64,000 nucleotides of DNA, taken from positions 160,999 to 224,998 of the forward strand of contig DDTH01000018.1 of the NCBI GenBank assembly GCA_002344055.1, in the 5' to 3' direction. This document shows positions 35,265 to 42,934 of the stretch, piece by piece. A program made the translations under genes and the position numbers. The notes beneath the pieces are model-generated. The model was not told the DNA's origin and made no database searches. It saw nothing but the letters and a program-made list of their open reading frames with translations. Source of the DNA: Sphingomonadales bacterium UBA2369 (GTDB taxonomy: Bacteria; Pseudomonadota; Alphaproteobacteria; Sphingomonadales; Sphingomonadaceae). How positions within the stretch are numbered: the first letter of the stretch is position 1; every line of letters starts with the position of its first letter.

Positions 35265-35867
35265 ATGAAGATCGACTTCTATTTCGGTCTGGGCAGCCGA
35301 TATTCATATCTCGCAGCGACGCAGGTCGCGTGCCTGGTCGACGCTGGGGCCGAGCTCGACTGGCGGCCAATCTACAGCCCTGACCTGATCCGGCGAACCG
35401 GCCCCGACCCGTTCGCATCATCCTCCAAGCGAGGGCAGTATGCGACGACGTATCGTGCGCAGGATGCCCAACGATGGGCCGCTCATTATGGCGTCGCCTA
35501 TCACGATCCAGGCGATGCGGCGGTCGATTGGCATCGCGTGGCGCAATGGGCAGTCGCGGCTCGATTGCTCGGCCGGGGAGTCGAATTCTCGACTTGGGCG
35601 CTGAGCGAGACATTCGCCTTCGGTCGTCCGCTAGTCGATGAAGGCGCCCTCGCTGAAGGGGCGGCTTCAGTCGGCCTAGACGTTGCCGCCATACATCATC
35701 AGATTTCGAGCGGCGCGGCCCATGCCCACCACGCAGATCTAGTCGACCGCGCGGATCAGCAAGGCGCATTTGGTGTCCCGACGTTCGTGGCCGCGGATGG
35801 CACCCTGTTTTGGGGCCAAGATCGATTGCCGTTGATGCTCGACTTCCTAGCGTCGAAGCGAACGTAA
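35265..35867 (+). CDS. DsbA-family/2-hydroxychromene-2-carboxylate isomerase-like protein
   Basis: 200 residues from ATG 35265 after CTTGGAGG. The start KIDFYFGLGSRYSYLAATQV is typical of the HCCA isomerase/GST-kappa branch of the DsbA family, in which a Ser replaces the catalytic Cys; GVPTFVAADGTLFWGQDRLP is the cis-Pro loop and closing helix. Such enzymes isomerise glutathione-linked intermediates in naphthalene catabolism, but no such pathway is present here. Regulated by site 8 (inference). Confidence 0.8.
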   Translation: MKIDFYFGLGSRYSYLAATQVACLVDAGAELDWRPIYSPDLIRRTGPDPFASSSKRGQYATTYRAQDAQRWAAHYGVAYHDPGDAAVDWHRVAQWAVAARLLGRGVEFSTWALSETFAFGRPLVDEGALAEGAASVGLDVAAIHHQISSGAAHAHHADLVDRADQQGAFGVPTFVAADGTLFWGQDRLPLMLDFLASKRT

Positions 35868-36083
35868 CGTCTGCCGCACACTCGCTCGCGATGTCAGCTT
35901 TACCGTTGCAGAGCCCTCAAGGGCTGCCTCAGGCCTTCGTTGTACGCCCGCTCCGACACCAGTTGTCCTCCCGGCTTCTGCTATGCGACCAGCGCCGCTG
36001 GGGACCGGACGCCCGCCTCATCCCTTAGGCGTAAGTCAGCTTTGCGCATCACCCGACCGGGAGCGTTGAGATTTTCCGGGGGG
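35868..36083. other. Non-coding stretch before tRNA-Arg
   Basis: No convincing gene. It contains one hairpin-forming sequence AGCCCT-CA-AGGGCT at about 35912-35925 without T-tract. Nothing like an integrase gene is seen. The left flank of the tRNA 3' end would be the place for an attachment site. Confidence 0.4.
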
Positions 36084-36160
36084 TGGCGCACCCGACACGA
36101 TTCGAACGTGTGGCCTCCACCTTCGGAGGGTGGCGCTCTATCCAGCTGAGCTACGGGTGC
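36084..36160 (-). tRNA. tRNA-Arg (anticodon CCG)
   Basis: 77 bases with encoded CCA. Read on the minus strand: acceptor GCACCCG pairs with CGGGTGC, D-arm GCTCAGCTGGATAGAGC, anticodon stem CCACC/GGTGG around loop CTCCGAA (anticodon CCG), T-arm with TTCGAAT. All arms are complete. Its 3' end points left, towards the cargo and trb region, where an element integrated at a tRNA 3' end would lie. Confidence 0.95.
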
Positions 36161-36350
36161 CTGCTGTCCGCTTAGACCGTTCGCCCTCCGTAGGTCAACG
36201 AGAAGCAGGCGCCGGAGGAAGCCTTCGTCTCGACTGCTCTACGACCTGGTGCAGGCGAGCGTTCGATTGCCTGCCTCAAACCCGTCGGCTGGCCGACCAC
36301 CTTGGCATCGGCGTTTGACATCCGGGAGCTATCGTTCGATATTCCTAGAA

Positions 36351-36707
36351 ATGTCGAATCAAACCACTAACCAGACCGCTGTAGAGGCGCTAGGCGCACT
36401 GGCGCACGATCATCGTCTCGCCGTGTTCCGCTTATTAGTGCAGGTGGGCTCGGACGGCTTGGCTGCTGGCATGCTTGCTGAACGGCTAGACCTTCCGGCG
36501 TCATCACTCTCTTTCCACCTGTCGCATCTGTACCGGGCAGGATTGGTGAAGCAGCAGCGTCGTGGCCGGTCGCTAGTCTACTCAGCAGATTATTCTGCCA
36601 TGAACGCGCTCATGGCCTACCTCACTGAGAATTGCTGCGCTGGTGTCGAATGCCGCACCAATGTCACCTGCGAGTCTCACGTCCTCCAAGAAAGGAAAAC
36701 CGCATGA
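36351..36707 (+). CDS. arsR: ArsR/SmtB family regulator
   Basis: 118 residues. The winged HTH is clear (HDHRLAVFRLLVQ, AAGMLAERLDLPASSLSFHL, KQQRRGRSLVYSADYSAM). The C-terminal NCCAGVECRTNVTC offers several cysteines suited to bind As(III), as in some ArsR branches with C-terminal sites. It starts an arsR-arsI unit with a four-base overlap to arsI at 36704. The leader before it contains an AT-rich TTCGATATTCCTAGAA. Intact, no transposon nearby. Confidence 0.88.
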   Translation: MSNQTTNQTAVEALGALAHDHRLAVFRLLVQVGSDGLAAGMLAERLDLPASSLSFHLSHLYRAGLVKQQRRGRSLVYSADYSAMNALMAYLTENCCAGVECRTNVTCESHVLQERKTA

Positions 36708-37192
36708 AACGGCTCCATGTCCACGTCGGAGTGAACGATCTCGAGCAATCTATTCGTTTCTATTCTACGCTGTTCGGCTCAACCCCGGAAACAGTCAAAA
36801 CCGATTACGCCAAGTGGATGCTCGACGACCCGAGGATGAATTTCGCAATCTCTGCTGGACACCATGCCAACAAGGGGATCGAGCATCTGGGAATCCAGGT
36901 AGAGAATGAGGCAGAACTAGCGGAGGTTTACGGCCGGCTTGCCGAAGCTGATCGACCCGTACTGGACGAAGGCGCCACCTCCTGCTGCTACGCCAATTCT
37001 ACGAAGTCGTGGATCACCGACCCGCAAGGGGTGATTTGGGAAACCTTCCATACAACCGGCGAAGCGACGACTTACGGCGCCGAGACCCCGATTAGCGAAC
37101 TTCGCTCTGCCGGCGCGGCCGCGTCGAGTTGCTGCACGCCAGCGGCTATTCAGCCCACAACGCCGAGCTGCGGCGGATCGACGTCTTCGTAG
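36704..37192 (+). CDS. arsI: ArsI-type C-As lyase (CadI/ArsI family)
   Basis: 162 residues, vicinal oxygen chelate fold. The start KRLHVHVGVNDLEQSIRFYS, DYAKWMLDDPRMNFAIS, His61 in GIEHLGIQVE, the vicinal pair Cys94-Cys95 in ATSCCYANSTKSW, and Glu113 in GVIWETF match the ArsI dioxygenases, in which two cysteines bind organoarsenical and His/Glu hold iron. ArsI cleaves the carbon-arsenic bond of trivalent organoarsenicals such as MAs(III). The proteins ArsB/Acr3 and ArsC usually found near it are missing from this window. Confidence 0.87.
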   Translation: MKRLHVHVGVNDLEQSIRFYSTLFGSTPETVKTDYAKWMLDDPRMNFAISAGHHANKGIEHLGIQVENEAELAEVYGRLAEADRPVLDEGATSCCYANSTKSWITDPQGVIWETFHTTGEATTYGAETPISELRSAGAAASSCCTPAAIQPTTPSCGGSTSS

Positions 37193-37218
37193 GATATGCG
37201 CAGGAGCCCAGTTCATCT

Positions 37219-38049
37219 CTAGTCGCGAAAGTAGACAATCTGGTTCGAGGTCGCGAGCAGCCGCCCTTGCGCAGACCAGAACTGCGCCGACTGATCGTGG
37301 AATCCCCGATGAAATATGTGAGCGTCGGCGACGCCGAGCAATGCGGTGGAACCCTGGTCGGCAATCTCATCAGAGCCGCCGTGAAAGTAGGTCGTTAGCG
37401 ACACTGTCCCAAACGGAACAATCGCACCGCGCGCCTGAAAGATTCTGGCGAACGGTGTGTCACTTAATGCAGCTAACGAAACGTAGTCGAGGTCACGAGG
37501 TAGCGCGTCCTTCACCCAAAAATGGGAAAGTGTTTCGAAGGCCTCTATCGCAGGTGTCGACTGCAGCTGCGGCGCGCCGCGGGCAAAGCGAAACTCATAC
37601 TGCTCAAGCCATTTCAGCCCGGAGGTTGCGAAGACCGGAGTCTCCTTGGCAGCCGGCACAGCGGGCTGTTGTACTGGATGATGTTCCCAGGTTTGGGGCC
37701 GCGATGCGGTGATGGCCGTTCCCGATGCGGCGACAAGGGCACCTTCGCCCTGCACCAATTTGAACTCCCAATGCTGAGTAGATCGGTTCGTCCGCGTTGG
37801 CGTGGCAGTCACCTCGAATTTGCCCGAGGCGATGGGCGCGCAAAAATTGACAGTCAGTGCGATTGGCTCACCGATCCGGTCCGGGTGCTTGAGAACCGCA
37901 CGCAGGAGCGTGGCGGCTACAATCCCTCCGAACGGTCCTGCAAGGTTCCAGTAAGCCTCGGAAGTGGTGCCTTCGTAGGCGCCCGTGCCGACGAGCGTCA
38001 GGTTCGTCGCAGCGTCGAGGGGGTGTTCTGTTTTCGCATGGCCTGGCAT
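37219..38049 (-). CDS. Double-hotdog acyl-CoA thioesterase family protein
   Basis: 276 residues, built as two hotdog halves: YWNLAGPFGGIVAATLLRAVLK with HPDRIGEPIALTVNFCAPI, and a second half ending with HGGSDEIADQG and DQSAQFWSAQGRLLATSNQ. The layout matches TesB-like/4HBT-type thioesterases that accept longer acyl-CoA. Transcribed toward arsI with a 26-base gap between stops. Operator-like site 9 lies about 110 bases upstream. Third thioesterase of the region. Confidence 0.8.
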   Translation of the reverse strand: MPGHAKTEHPLDAATNLTLVGTGAYEGTTSEAYWNLAGPFGGIVAATLLRAVLKHPDRIGEPIALTVNFCAPIASGKFEVTATPTRTNRSTQHWEFKLVQGEGALVAASGTAITASRPQTWEHHPVQQPAVPAAKETPVFATSGLKWLEQYEFRFARGAPQLQSTPAIEAFETLSHFWVKDALPRDLDYVSLAALSDTPFARIFQARGAIVPFGTVSLTTYFHGGSDEIADQGSTALLGVADAHIFHRGFHDQSAQFWSAQGRLLATSNQIVYFRD

Positions 38050-38156
38050 GGATAACCTCCTGTGGGATCGACCTTCGACGCGGCGTCTACCCAGACCGAC
38101 CGCGCCGCATCAAAGCCGTGAGTGCAGTAGCAATCCTGAGAGACTGTCCCAACATC

Positions 38157-38180
38157 TTTTTGGAGAGTTCCGCCTATTTC
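38157..38180. promoter_or_regulatory. Cargo-regulon operator-like site 9
   Basis: TTTTTGGAGAG-TT-CCGCCTATTTC. The left half is identical to that of site 4 (GGAGAG-TT); the right half keeps C-T-AT. It lies 107 bases upstream of the thioesterase at 37219-38049 and to the right of the tRNA-Arg gene. Confidence 0.5.
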
Positions 38181-38264
38181 CGATGCCGCCATGTTTGTAT
38201 GATGACGGCGAGGGTTTGGCGGGGCACGTGTCCACTTGCCCACGATGATCGCCATGTCAGACGC

Positions 38265-39473
38265 CTACAGATACGAAAGCCACCAGTCGCGCCGCCGTCG
38301 CTTGATCGAGGCAAACCAGCGAGAGAGTGGATAGAGCAGGGCGACGGTCGATAACCAGATCACGAACACCCAAGTAAGTCCCACGCCCCATCCAGCTTCG
38401 ATGGCGCGACTGGTGTCGCCAAGAAAATTCACGAGGAGGAACGGCGGGAAGCCGAGCATCACAGCCAGCAGCATGGCGGAACCGTGAACCACGTAGATGT
38501 GGATGATGTAGGTGAAAAGTGGTGTTCGGCCGAAAGCGAGAAGCACGTCAGCGAACAAACCCTGCACTCGTCCGGTGAAAGACGCGCCGATTGATGCAAC
38601 ACCGAGCGTAGCGAGCACGTACGAGAGCGACGGCGGGTATTTGCTCACGTTCATGAAAGACATGACCGTTTGCATCGGAGCATCATAGGATGTCCAAGTG
38701 CGCGGATCACCATAGCCATTTAGAGCCCGCACCACCAAGAAGGCTGACAGCAGTATCGCGCCTGACACAAGCAAGGTCTTGTCCTGCCGCGGCTGTGGCA
38801 AGAGGAAAACGCTGCCGAGGCCATACCCGACACACATGATCCCAAGCCACGGCACCGCGGGGTATAGGATGACCCCTGGCCAAAACGACGCGGGGCCGGG
38901 TTCCATCAACAGTCGCCAGGCAACAGCGTCTACACCACTCCCAACCGCGTCGAAGGGCGCAAGCACCTGGTGGCCGACGATGATGACCAAGCCGATGGCG
39001 AGAACGGCGCGGGCGGGCAGGTGAACTAGCGCAGCCAGCACGATCATACTGAACCCTATGGCCCAAATTACGTGTACGAAGGCGAAGGGCACGGCAAAGT
39101 TGAAGCCGAAGGCTAGGACGGTGAACTCGAGCGCGATGAGCCACAAGCCACGGGTGAGCAGGTAGTGCGACAGGCTCCACGCAGTCCTATTGCCGGAACG
39201 CTGCAGGCGAGCCGAAGCGCCGGCCAGCAGCACAAAGGTCGGAGCGCAGATGTGGGTGATCCACCTCACCGTGAAGAGTAACGGCGTGGTCCGCGCCGGA
39301 TCCGTGGGGTCGAAGACAAACGCGTTCACGTGGAAGTAGTCACGCACGTGGTCGAGCACCATCAGGACTATGACGAGGCCTCGAAGGATGTCGATCGTGC
39401 GAGACCGCTCATTTTTCGATAATTTCGCCTCAGCAGGAGCCGCTGTCTCGGCATGTTCGAACGCCTTCAGCAT
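38265..39473 (-). CDS. DUF1624/HGSNAT-like polytopic acyltransferase
   Basis: 402 residues with about ten helices. SRTIDILRGLVIVLMVLDHVRDYFH and RWITHICAPTFVLLAGASARL match the heparan-alpha-glucosaminide N-acetyltransferase-like (DUF1624) membrane family, in which a His close to the first helix is catalytic. Substrate unknown in bacteria, probably cell-surface sugar modification. Overlaps the PaiB-like gene by seven bases; both are on the minus strand. Confidence 0.8.
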   Translation of the reverse strand: MLKAFEHAETAAPAEAKLSKNERSRTIDILRGLVIVLMVLDHVRDYFHVNAFVFDPTDPARTTPLLFTVRWITHICAPTFVLLAGASARLQRSGNRTAWSLSHYLLTRGLWLIALEFTVLAFGFNFAVPFAFVHVIWAIGFSMIVLAALVHLPARAVLAIGLVIIVGHQVLAPFDAVGSGVDAVAWRLLMEPGPASFWPGVILYPAVPWLGIMCVGYGLGSVFLLPQPRQDKTLLVSGAILLSAFLVVRALNGYGDPRTWTSYDAPMQTVMSFMNVSKYPPSLSYVLATLGVASIGASFTGRVQGLFADVLLAFGRTPLFTYIIHIYVVHGSAMLLAVMLGFPPFLLVNFLGDTSRAIEAGWGVGLTWVFVIWLSTVALLYPLSRWFASIKRRRRDWWLSYL

Positions 39474-40102
39474 GCGTCGCTCCCTTGAGCCCGCCGGTCG
39501 TTAGCGGAACGCATCAGGTCAGCGAGCGCATTACTTCCCTCTGCAACAAGCCCGCTGAGGATATCGCCCAGGACGTCGTCGCGTTCGTTCTGGCCGAGCT
39601 TGAATTTGCCAGTCACGTCCAGCACCTGCGCTTTGAACGGGACGACACCGGATATGAGCCGATCAAAGCGCGGACCAAGTTCATATGCCGACCAAGCGCG
39701 AGCGCGCCGGTTCTCCATCGCGCTCGTCAGACGCTCAACCGCATCAACAGCCTCGACCCGTTCATCGCTAAATTGCACTCTCACGTGCAGCTGAACGCAA
39801 GCGAAGTTCCAAGTCGGCGCTTGGCTCCTATCGCGCATCCAAGACGGCGAGATGTAGCCATGCGGACCCATGAAAATCGCGAGAGCCGCAGGATCAGCGC
39901 GAAGGCAGCCAACTTGCGGATTGCTGCGCGCAAAATGGCCTATCAGCGTGAGGTCGCCGGCCTGACCCTCCTCACACAGAAGCGGAAGGGGAGTTGCGAC
40001 CAAGCGGTCCCCACCGTTGGACACGAGCAGCGCCAGCGGGTGTGCGGAGATGAGCGCAGCGACCGCGCCTGGGCCCGGCTCGAAAACTTTCGGCGTTTGC
40101 AT
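39467..40102 (-). CDS. PaiB-like FMN-binding protein
   Basis: 211 residues. LLVSNGGDRLVATPLPLL, HFARSNPQ and GPHGYISPSWM match the PaiB/FMN-binding split-barrel family, first described as negative transcriptional regulators of protease genes in Bacillus. Pyridoxamine-oxidase-like fold; probably binds FMN. Lies in a minus-strand run DUF1203 - PaiB-like - acyltransferase with a six-base gap on one side and a seven-base overlap on the other. Confidence 0.82.
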   Translation of the reverse strand: MQTPKVFEPGPGAVAALISAHPLALLVSNGGDRLVATPLPLLCEEGQAGDLTLIGHFARSNPQVGCLRADPAALAIFMGPHGYISPSWMRDRSQAPTWNFACVQLHVRVQFSDERVEAVDAVERLTSAMENRRARAWSAYELGPRFDRLISGVVPFKAQVLDVTGKFKLGQNERDDVLGDILSGLVAEGSNALADLMRSANDRRAQGSDAC

Positions 40103-40108
40103 GACGCC

Positions 40109-40579
40109 TCAGTTCCGCTCGATAAGAGCAGCGTAGCAGCCCCGCCGGGCGAAGTGCGCTTGGATGTACATCACGTCTGGATTAGCGAACATCCGCTCGA
40201 TCAACGCTGGTGCTCCCACACCATCGAGCACATCGCCGTCCACCATCATGTGATCCGCACTGAACGCTCGCAGCGACAAAGGTCGGATCAACAGCGACCG
40301 CGGGATTTCGTTTACGAGGGTTCGCGGCTCCTCAGCGCCTTCTCGTAGAAAGATGGCGTGGCTAGCGCGATAAGGAGTGTTTGCTGGCTGATGAACATGA
40401 TTGACGAGCAGCACAGTCTCGCCCGGCTCAACGTCGCGAAGCTCGATCCTGTCAGGGAACGCGTCGGGTCGATCGGCGACATAGCGCACGACCGCGTTCG
40501 CTCGCAATTCATCGTCCGTCAGTCCGTACAAATGGCGATACGGGGCGGGGTCTAATCCAGATATCGTGAAAGCTGTCAT
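40109..40579 (-). CDS. DUF1203 domain protein
   Basis: 156 residues from ATG 40579; an upstream ATG at 40609 is not needed. FTISGLDPAPYRHLYGLTDDEL, then ELRDVEPGETVLLVNHVHQP and HAIFLREGAEEP are the DUF1203 pattern. The family has no known function. It starts the minus-strand three-gene run and is separated from ada by 150 bases. A sequence similar to the left half of the cargo operator (AATTAGACAG) is at 40671-40680. Confidence 0.75.
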   Translation of the reverse strand: MTAFTISGLDPAPYRHLYGLTDDELRANAVVRYVADRPDAFPDRIELRDVEPGETVLLVNHVHQPANTPYRASHAIFLREGAEEPRTLVNEIPRSLLIRPLSLRAFSADHMMVDGDVLDGVGAPALIERMFANPDVMYIQAHFARRGCYAALIERN

Positions 40580-40729
40580 CGTCTCACCTTGCCTCGGGGA
40601 GCTAGGCAAGAGCCGATCGACCTACCTCCGGGCTATCGGAATGTTGCTGCCTCATTCGACGGAGGCTGATCAATTAGACAGCAATGAACGGGATGCAGGC
40701 GCCATGGCAGCCCTCTAGATCGATGACTT

Positions 40730-41800
40730 ATGAGCGAAGCAGCTAACCCGACTTTCGACAGCGACGAAGAGCGCTGGACAGCCGTGCAGGCGCGGGACGG
40801 CCGAGCTGACGGCACGTTCTTTTATTCGGTCCGCACGACAGGCGTGTTCTGCCGACCCAGTTGCGCTTCGCGGGCGCCCCTCCGAAAGAATGTGGCATTT
40901 CACGCTGATGTCGAGTCGGCACGTACTGCTGGGTTTCGGCCTTGCAAGCGCTGTACGCCTGAAGGGCCGTCTCGCGAGGAGCAACGCTCGGCCGCGATCG
41001 CTGACGCGTGCCGACATATAGAAACATCAGAGGAAATACCGCTGCTGGACGATCTGGCTGCCGCCGTCGGGCTTAGCCGGTTCCACTTTCATCGTCAGTT
41101 CAAAAAGATCACCGGAGTCACACCGCGCGCTTATTCTGCGAGCGTGCGCTCCGAAGCGGCGCGGCGTGAGCTCCAAAATGGAGCTTCCGTCACCGAAGCC
41201 ATTTACGCTTCCGGGTTCGGCACCTCCAGTCGGTTCTACGAAACTGCTCCGACTCGCTTGGGTATGCGCCCTGGGGCCTATCGTGCTGGCGGCAAGGGTG
41301 AAGAGGTCCGCTTCGCAATTGGAGAGTGTTCCCTAGGCCACGTGCTGGTAGCCGCCACCTCGGTTGGCATTTGTGCAATTCTGTTAGGGGATGAACCCGA
41401 CGCGCTTGTCCGAGAAGTACAAGACCGATTTTCAAATGCCGAGTTGATCGGCGACGATCCTGATTTTGACCACTACGTGTCGGTCGCAGTTGGAGCGGTG
41501 GAGCGTCCTCACGATCCATTCCCACTGCCGCTCGACGTTCGTGGCACAGCATTCCAGGAGAAGGTGTGGAACGCGTTGCGGACCCTCCGGCCTGGCACGA
41601 CGGCGAGCTATAAAGAGATTGCTGAGCGGATCGGCGCCCCCTCAGCTACACGAGCGGTTGCGCAAGCTTGCGGCTCGAACCGTATAGCGATCGCCATTCC
41701 TTGCCATCGCGTTGTCAGAACCAATGGGGAGGTTTCCGGCTATCGATGGGGCGTTGAGCGGAAGCATGCTCTGCTTAAGCGCGAAGCGAGGCACGGATGA
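40730..41800 (+). CDS. ada: Ada: methyl-phosphotriester sensor, AraC regulator and O6-methylguanine-DNA methyltransferase
   Basis: 356 residues with all three parts. N-terminal Zn/methyl-acceptor domain: Cys41, Cys45 (GVFCRPSC) and Cys72, Cys75 (PCKRC). Central AraC-type HTH (LDDLAAAVGLSRFHFHRQFK). C-terminal O6-methylguanine methyltransferase with AIPCHRVV (Cys325). It repairs alkylated DNA and, once methylated at the N-terminal cysteine, activates the adaptive response. The stop overlaps the next gene, so both are induced together. Confidence 0.94.
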   Translation: MSEAANPTFDSDEERWTAVQARDGRADGTFFYSVRTTGVFCRPSCASRAPLRKNVAFHADVESARTAGFRPCKRCTPEGPSREEQRSAAIADACRHIETSEEIPLLDDLAAAVGLSRFHFHRQFKKITGVTPRAYSASVRSEAARRELQNGASVTEAIYASGFGTSSRFYETAPTRLGMRPGAYRAGGKGEEVRFAIGECSLGHVLVAATSVGICAILLGDEPDALVREVQDRFSNAELIGDDPDFDHYVSVAVGAVERPHDPFPLPLDVRGTAFQEKVWNALRTLRPGTTASYKEIAERIGAPSATRAVAQACGSNRIAIAIPCHRVVRTNGEVSGYRWGVERKHALLKREARHG

Positions 41801-42501
41801 GCGGCGTCGTCGAGCGAGTCGATCAACTGCAGTGGGATCACATACGGAGCCAAATTCAAGACTCGGGTTGGGCAGCCCTTCCGCCCATGATCGACGCCGG
41901 CGAGGCAGAAGCGCTCATTGCGCTCTACGATGAGCCCGACGCGTTCCGCAGCACCGTTACGATGGCTCGCCACGGTTTCGGGCGCGGCGAGTACCGTTAT
42001 TTTCGATACCCACTACCAAGCATCGTGTCCGGGTTGCGCAGAAGGCTGTATGCGAAACTCCTGCCACTTGCGAACGAGTGGCGGGCAGCCGCAGGGCAGC
42101 CGCCTTTGCCAAGCAGCCACGATAGCTATATTTCGCTGTGCCAGTCATCCGGGCAGAGCAAGCCCACGCCTTTGATGCTGCGGTATGGGCCCGGCGACTA
42201 CAACTGCCTTCACCAGGACCTGTATGGCGAGCTAGTTTTCCCGATGCAGGTTGTTCTTCTGCTGTCCGAACGTGCCGCCTTCGCAGGTGGTGAGTTCGTG
42301 CTGACCGAGCAGCGCCCCCGTCTGCAATCCCGTCCTACCGTCATTGATTTAGAACCGTTCGGCGGAGCTGTGTTCGCCGTCGCTCGCCGCCCTGTCCGCG
42401 GGACCCGAGGAATCTATCACGCGAACATGCGCCACGGCGTCAGCACTGTCACTGCCGGCCGACGGCATACGCTTGGCATAATCTTCCACGACGCTTCCTA
42501 G
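41797..42501 (+). CDS. 2OG-Fe(II) dioxygenase coupled to ada
   Basis: 234 residues; ATG overlaps the ada stop by four bases. The iron-binding site is visible as CLHQDLYGELVFP (His-x-Asp) with a distal His in MRHGVSTVTAGRRHTLG and an Arg that would bind 2-oxoglutarate. Proteins of this type often follow ada and are thought to repair alkylation damage, comparable with AlkB but of a different branch. Role inferred from ada coupling and motifs. Confidence 0.8.
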   Translation: MSGVVERVDQLQWDHIRSQIQDSGWAALPPMIDAGEAEALIALYDEPDAFRSTVTMARHGFGRGEYRYFRYPLPSIVSGLRRRLYAKLLPLANEWRAAAGQPPLPSSHDSYISLCQSSGQSKPTPLMLRYGPGDYNCLHQDLYGELVFPMQVVLLLSERAAFAGGEFVLTEQRPRLQSRPTVIDLEPFGGAVFAVARRPVRGTRGIYHANMRHGVSTVTAGRRHTLGIIFHDAS

Positions 42502-42772
42502 CAGACAGATCAGATCTGCATTACACGCGGCAAGTCTACGCGTCGTCGTCGGTAGCACGGCCGATCGAAGCCGTCCCATTGTCAGGAGGTCGAATGCTAT
42601 GCCAGCAGCCAACCTCGTCGCCGGCATCGCCTAGCCTTTCCTAGTCTACGCGCCGGCTGCCAGCAACGCGAATACAAGCTGCTTCCGTAGCGCTTCCGTG
42701 GCGTGTATCGTCGGCAATCAATAACGCTGGCGCTAACTTCAAGGTCTTGTGCTCGCGTGTTTTTTCGTCGGA
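42502..42772. other. Non-coding stretch before the tRNA-like site
   Basis: 271 bases after the dioxygenase. No gene, terminator or repeat recognised; a six-T run is at 42760-42765 but without hairpin. The base composition is lower in GC than both flanks. Confidence 0.4.
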
Positions 42773-42849
42773 GCGCCCGACTCGATTTGGACTTGACCTT
42801 TGCCCTCCGAAGGCAGAGGTCAGAGGTTCGAATCCTCTTGGGTGCGCCA
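42773..42849 (+). tRNA. tRNA-Arg(CCG)-like sequence with degenerate 5' half (possible attachment-site remnant)
   Basis: 77 bases ending in GGGTGCGCCA. The 3' half (42800-42849) is canonical: anticodon stem TTGCC/GGCAG, loop CTCCGAA (CCG), T-arm AGAGG-TTCGAAT-CCTCT, acceptor TGGGTGC, discriminator G, CCA. The 5' part GCGCCCG can pair only with two G-U pairs and the D-arm lacks the usual GCTCAG and T8. Either a tRNA gene split by an element, leaving its 3' half, or a decayed tRNA. It is not likely to be the functional copy. Confidence 0.55.
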
Positions 42850-42934
42850 TTCTCTCCGCACTGGCGAAATCGAACCTCTCAGCCTTTTGTCGGCGGATCG
42901 GCGAGGCCGATCATTCTGGTTCGAATCCTTGCGG

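Noticed and set aside
36161..36350. Short frames to the right of the tRNA-Arg gene as a possible integrase fragment
   Set aside because: Translations show no tyrosine recombinase motif and no conserved residues; treated as non-coding leader of arsR.
40671..40695. Possible tenth operator site before ada (AATTAGACAG)
   Set aside because: Only the left half matches; the right half does not resemble CTMTCT, so it is not counted as a regulon site.
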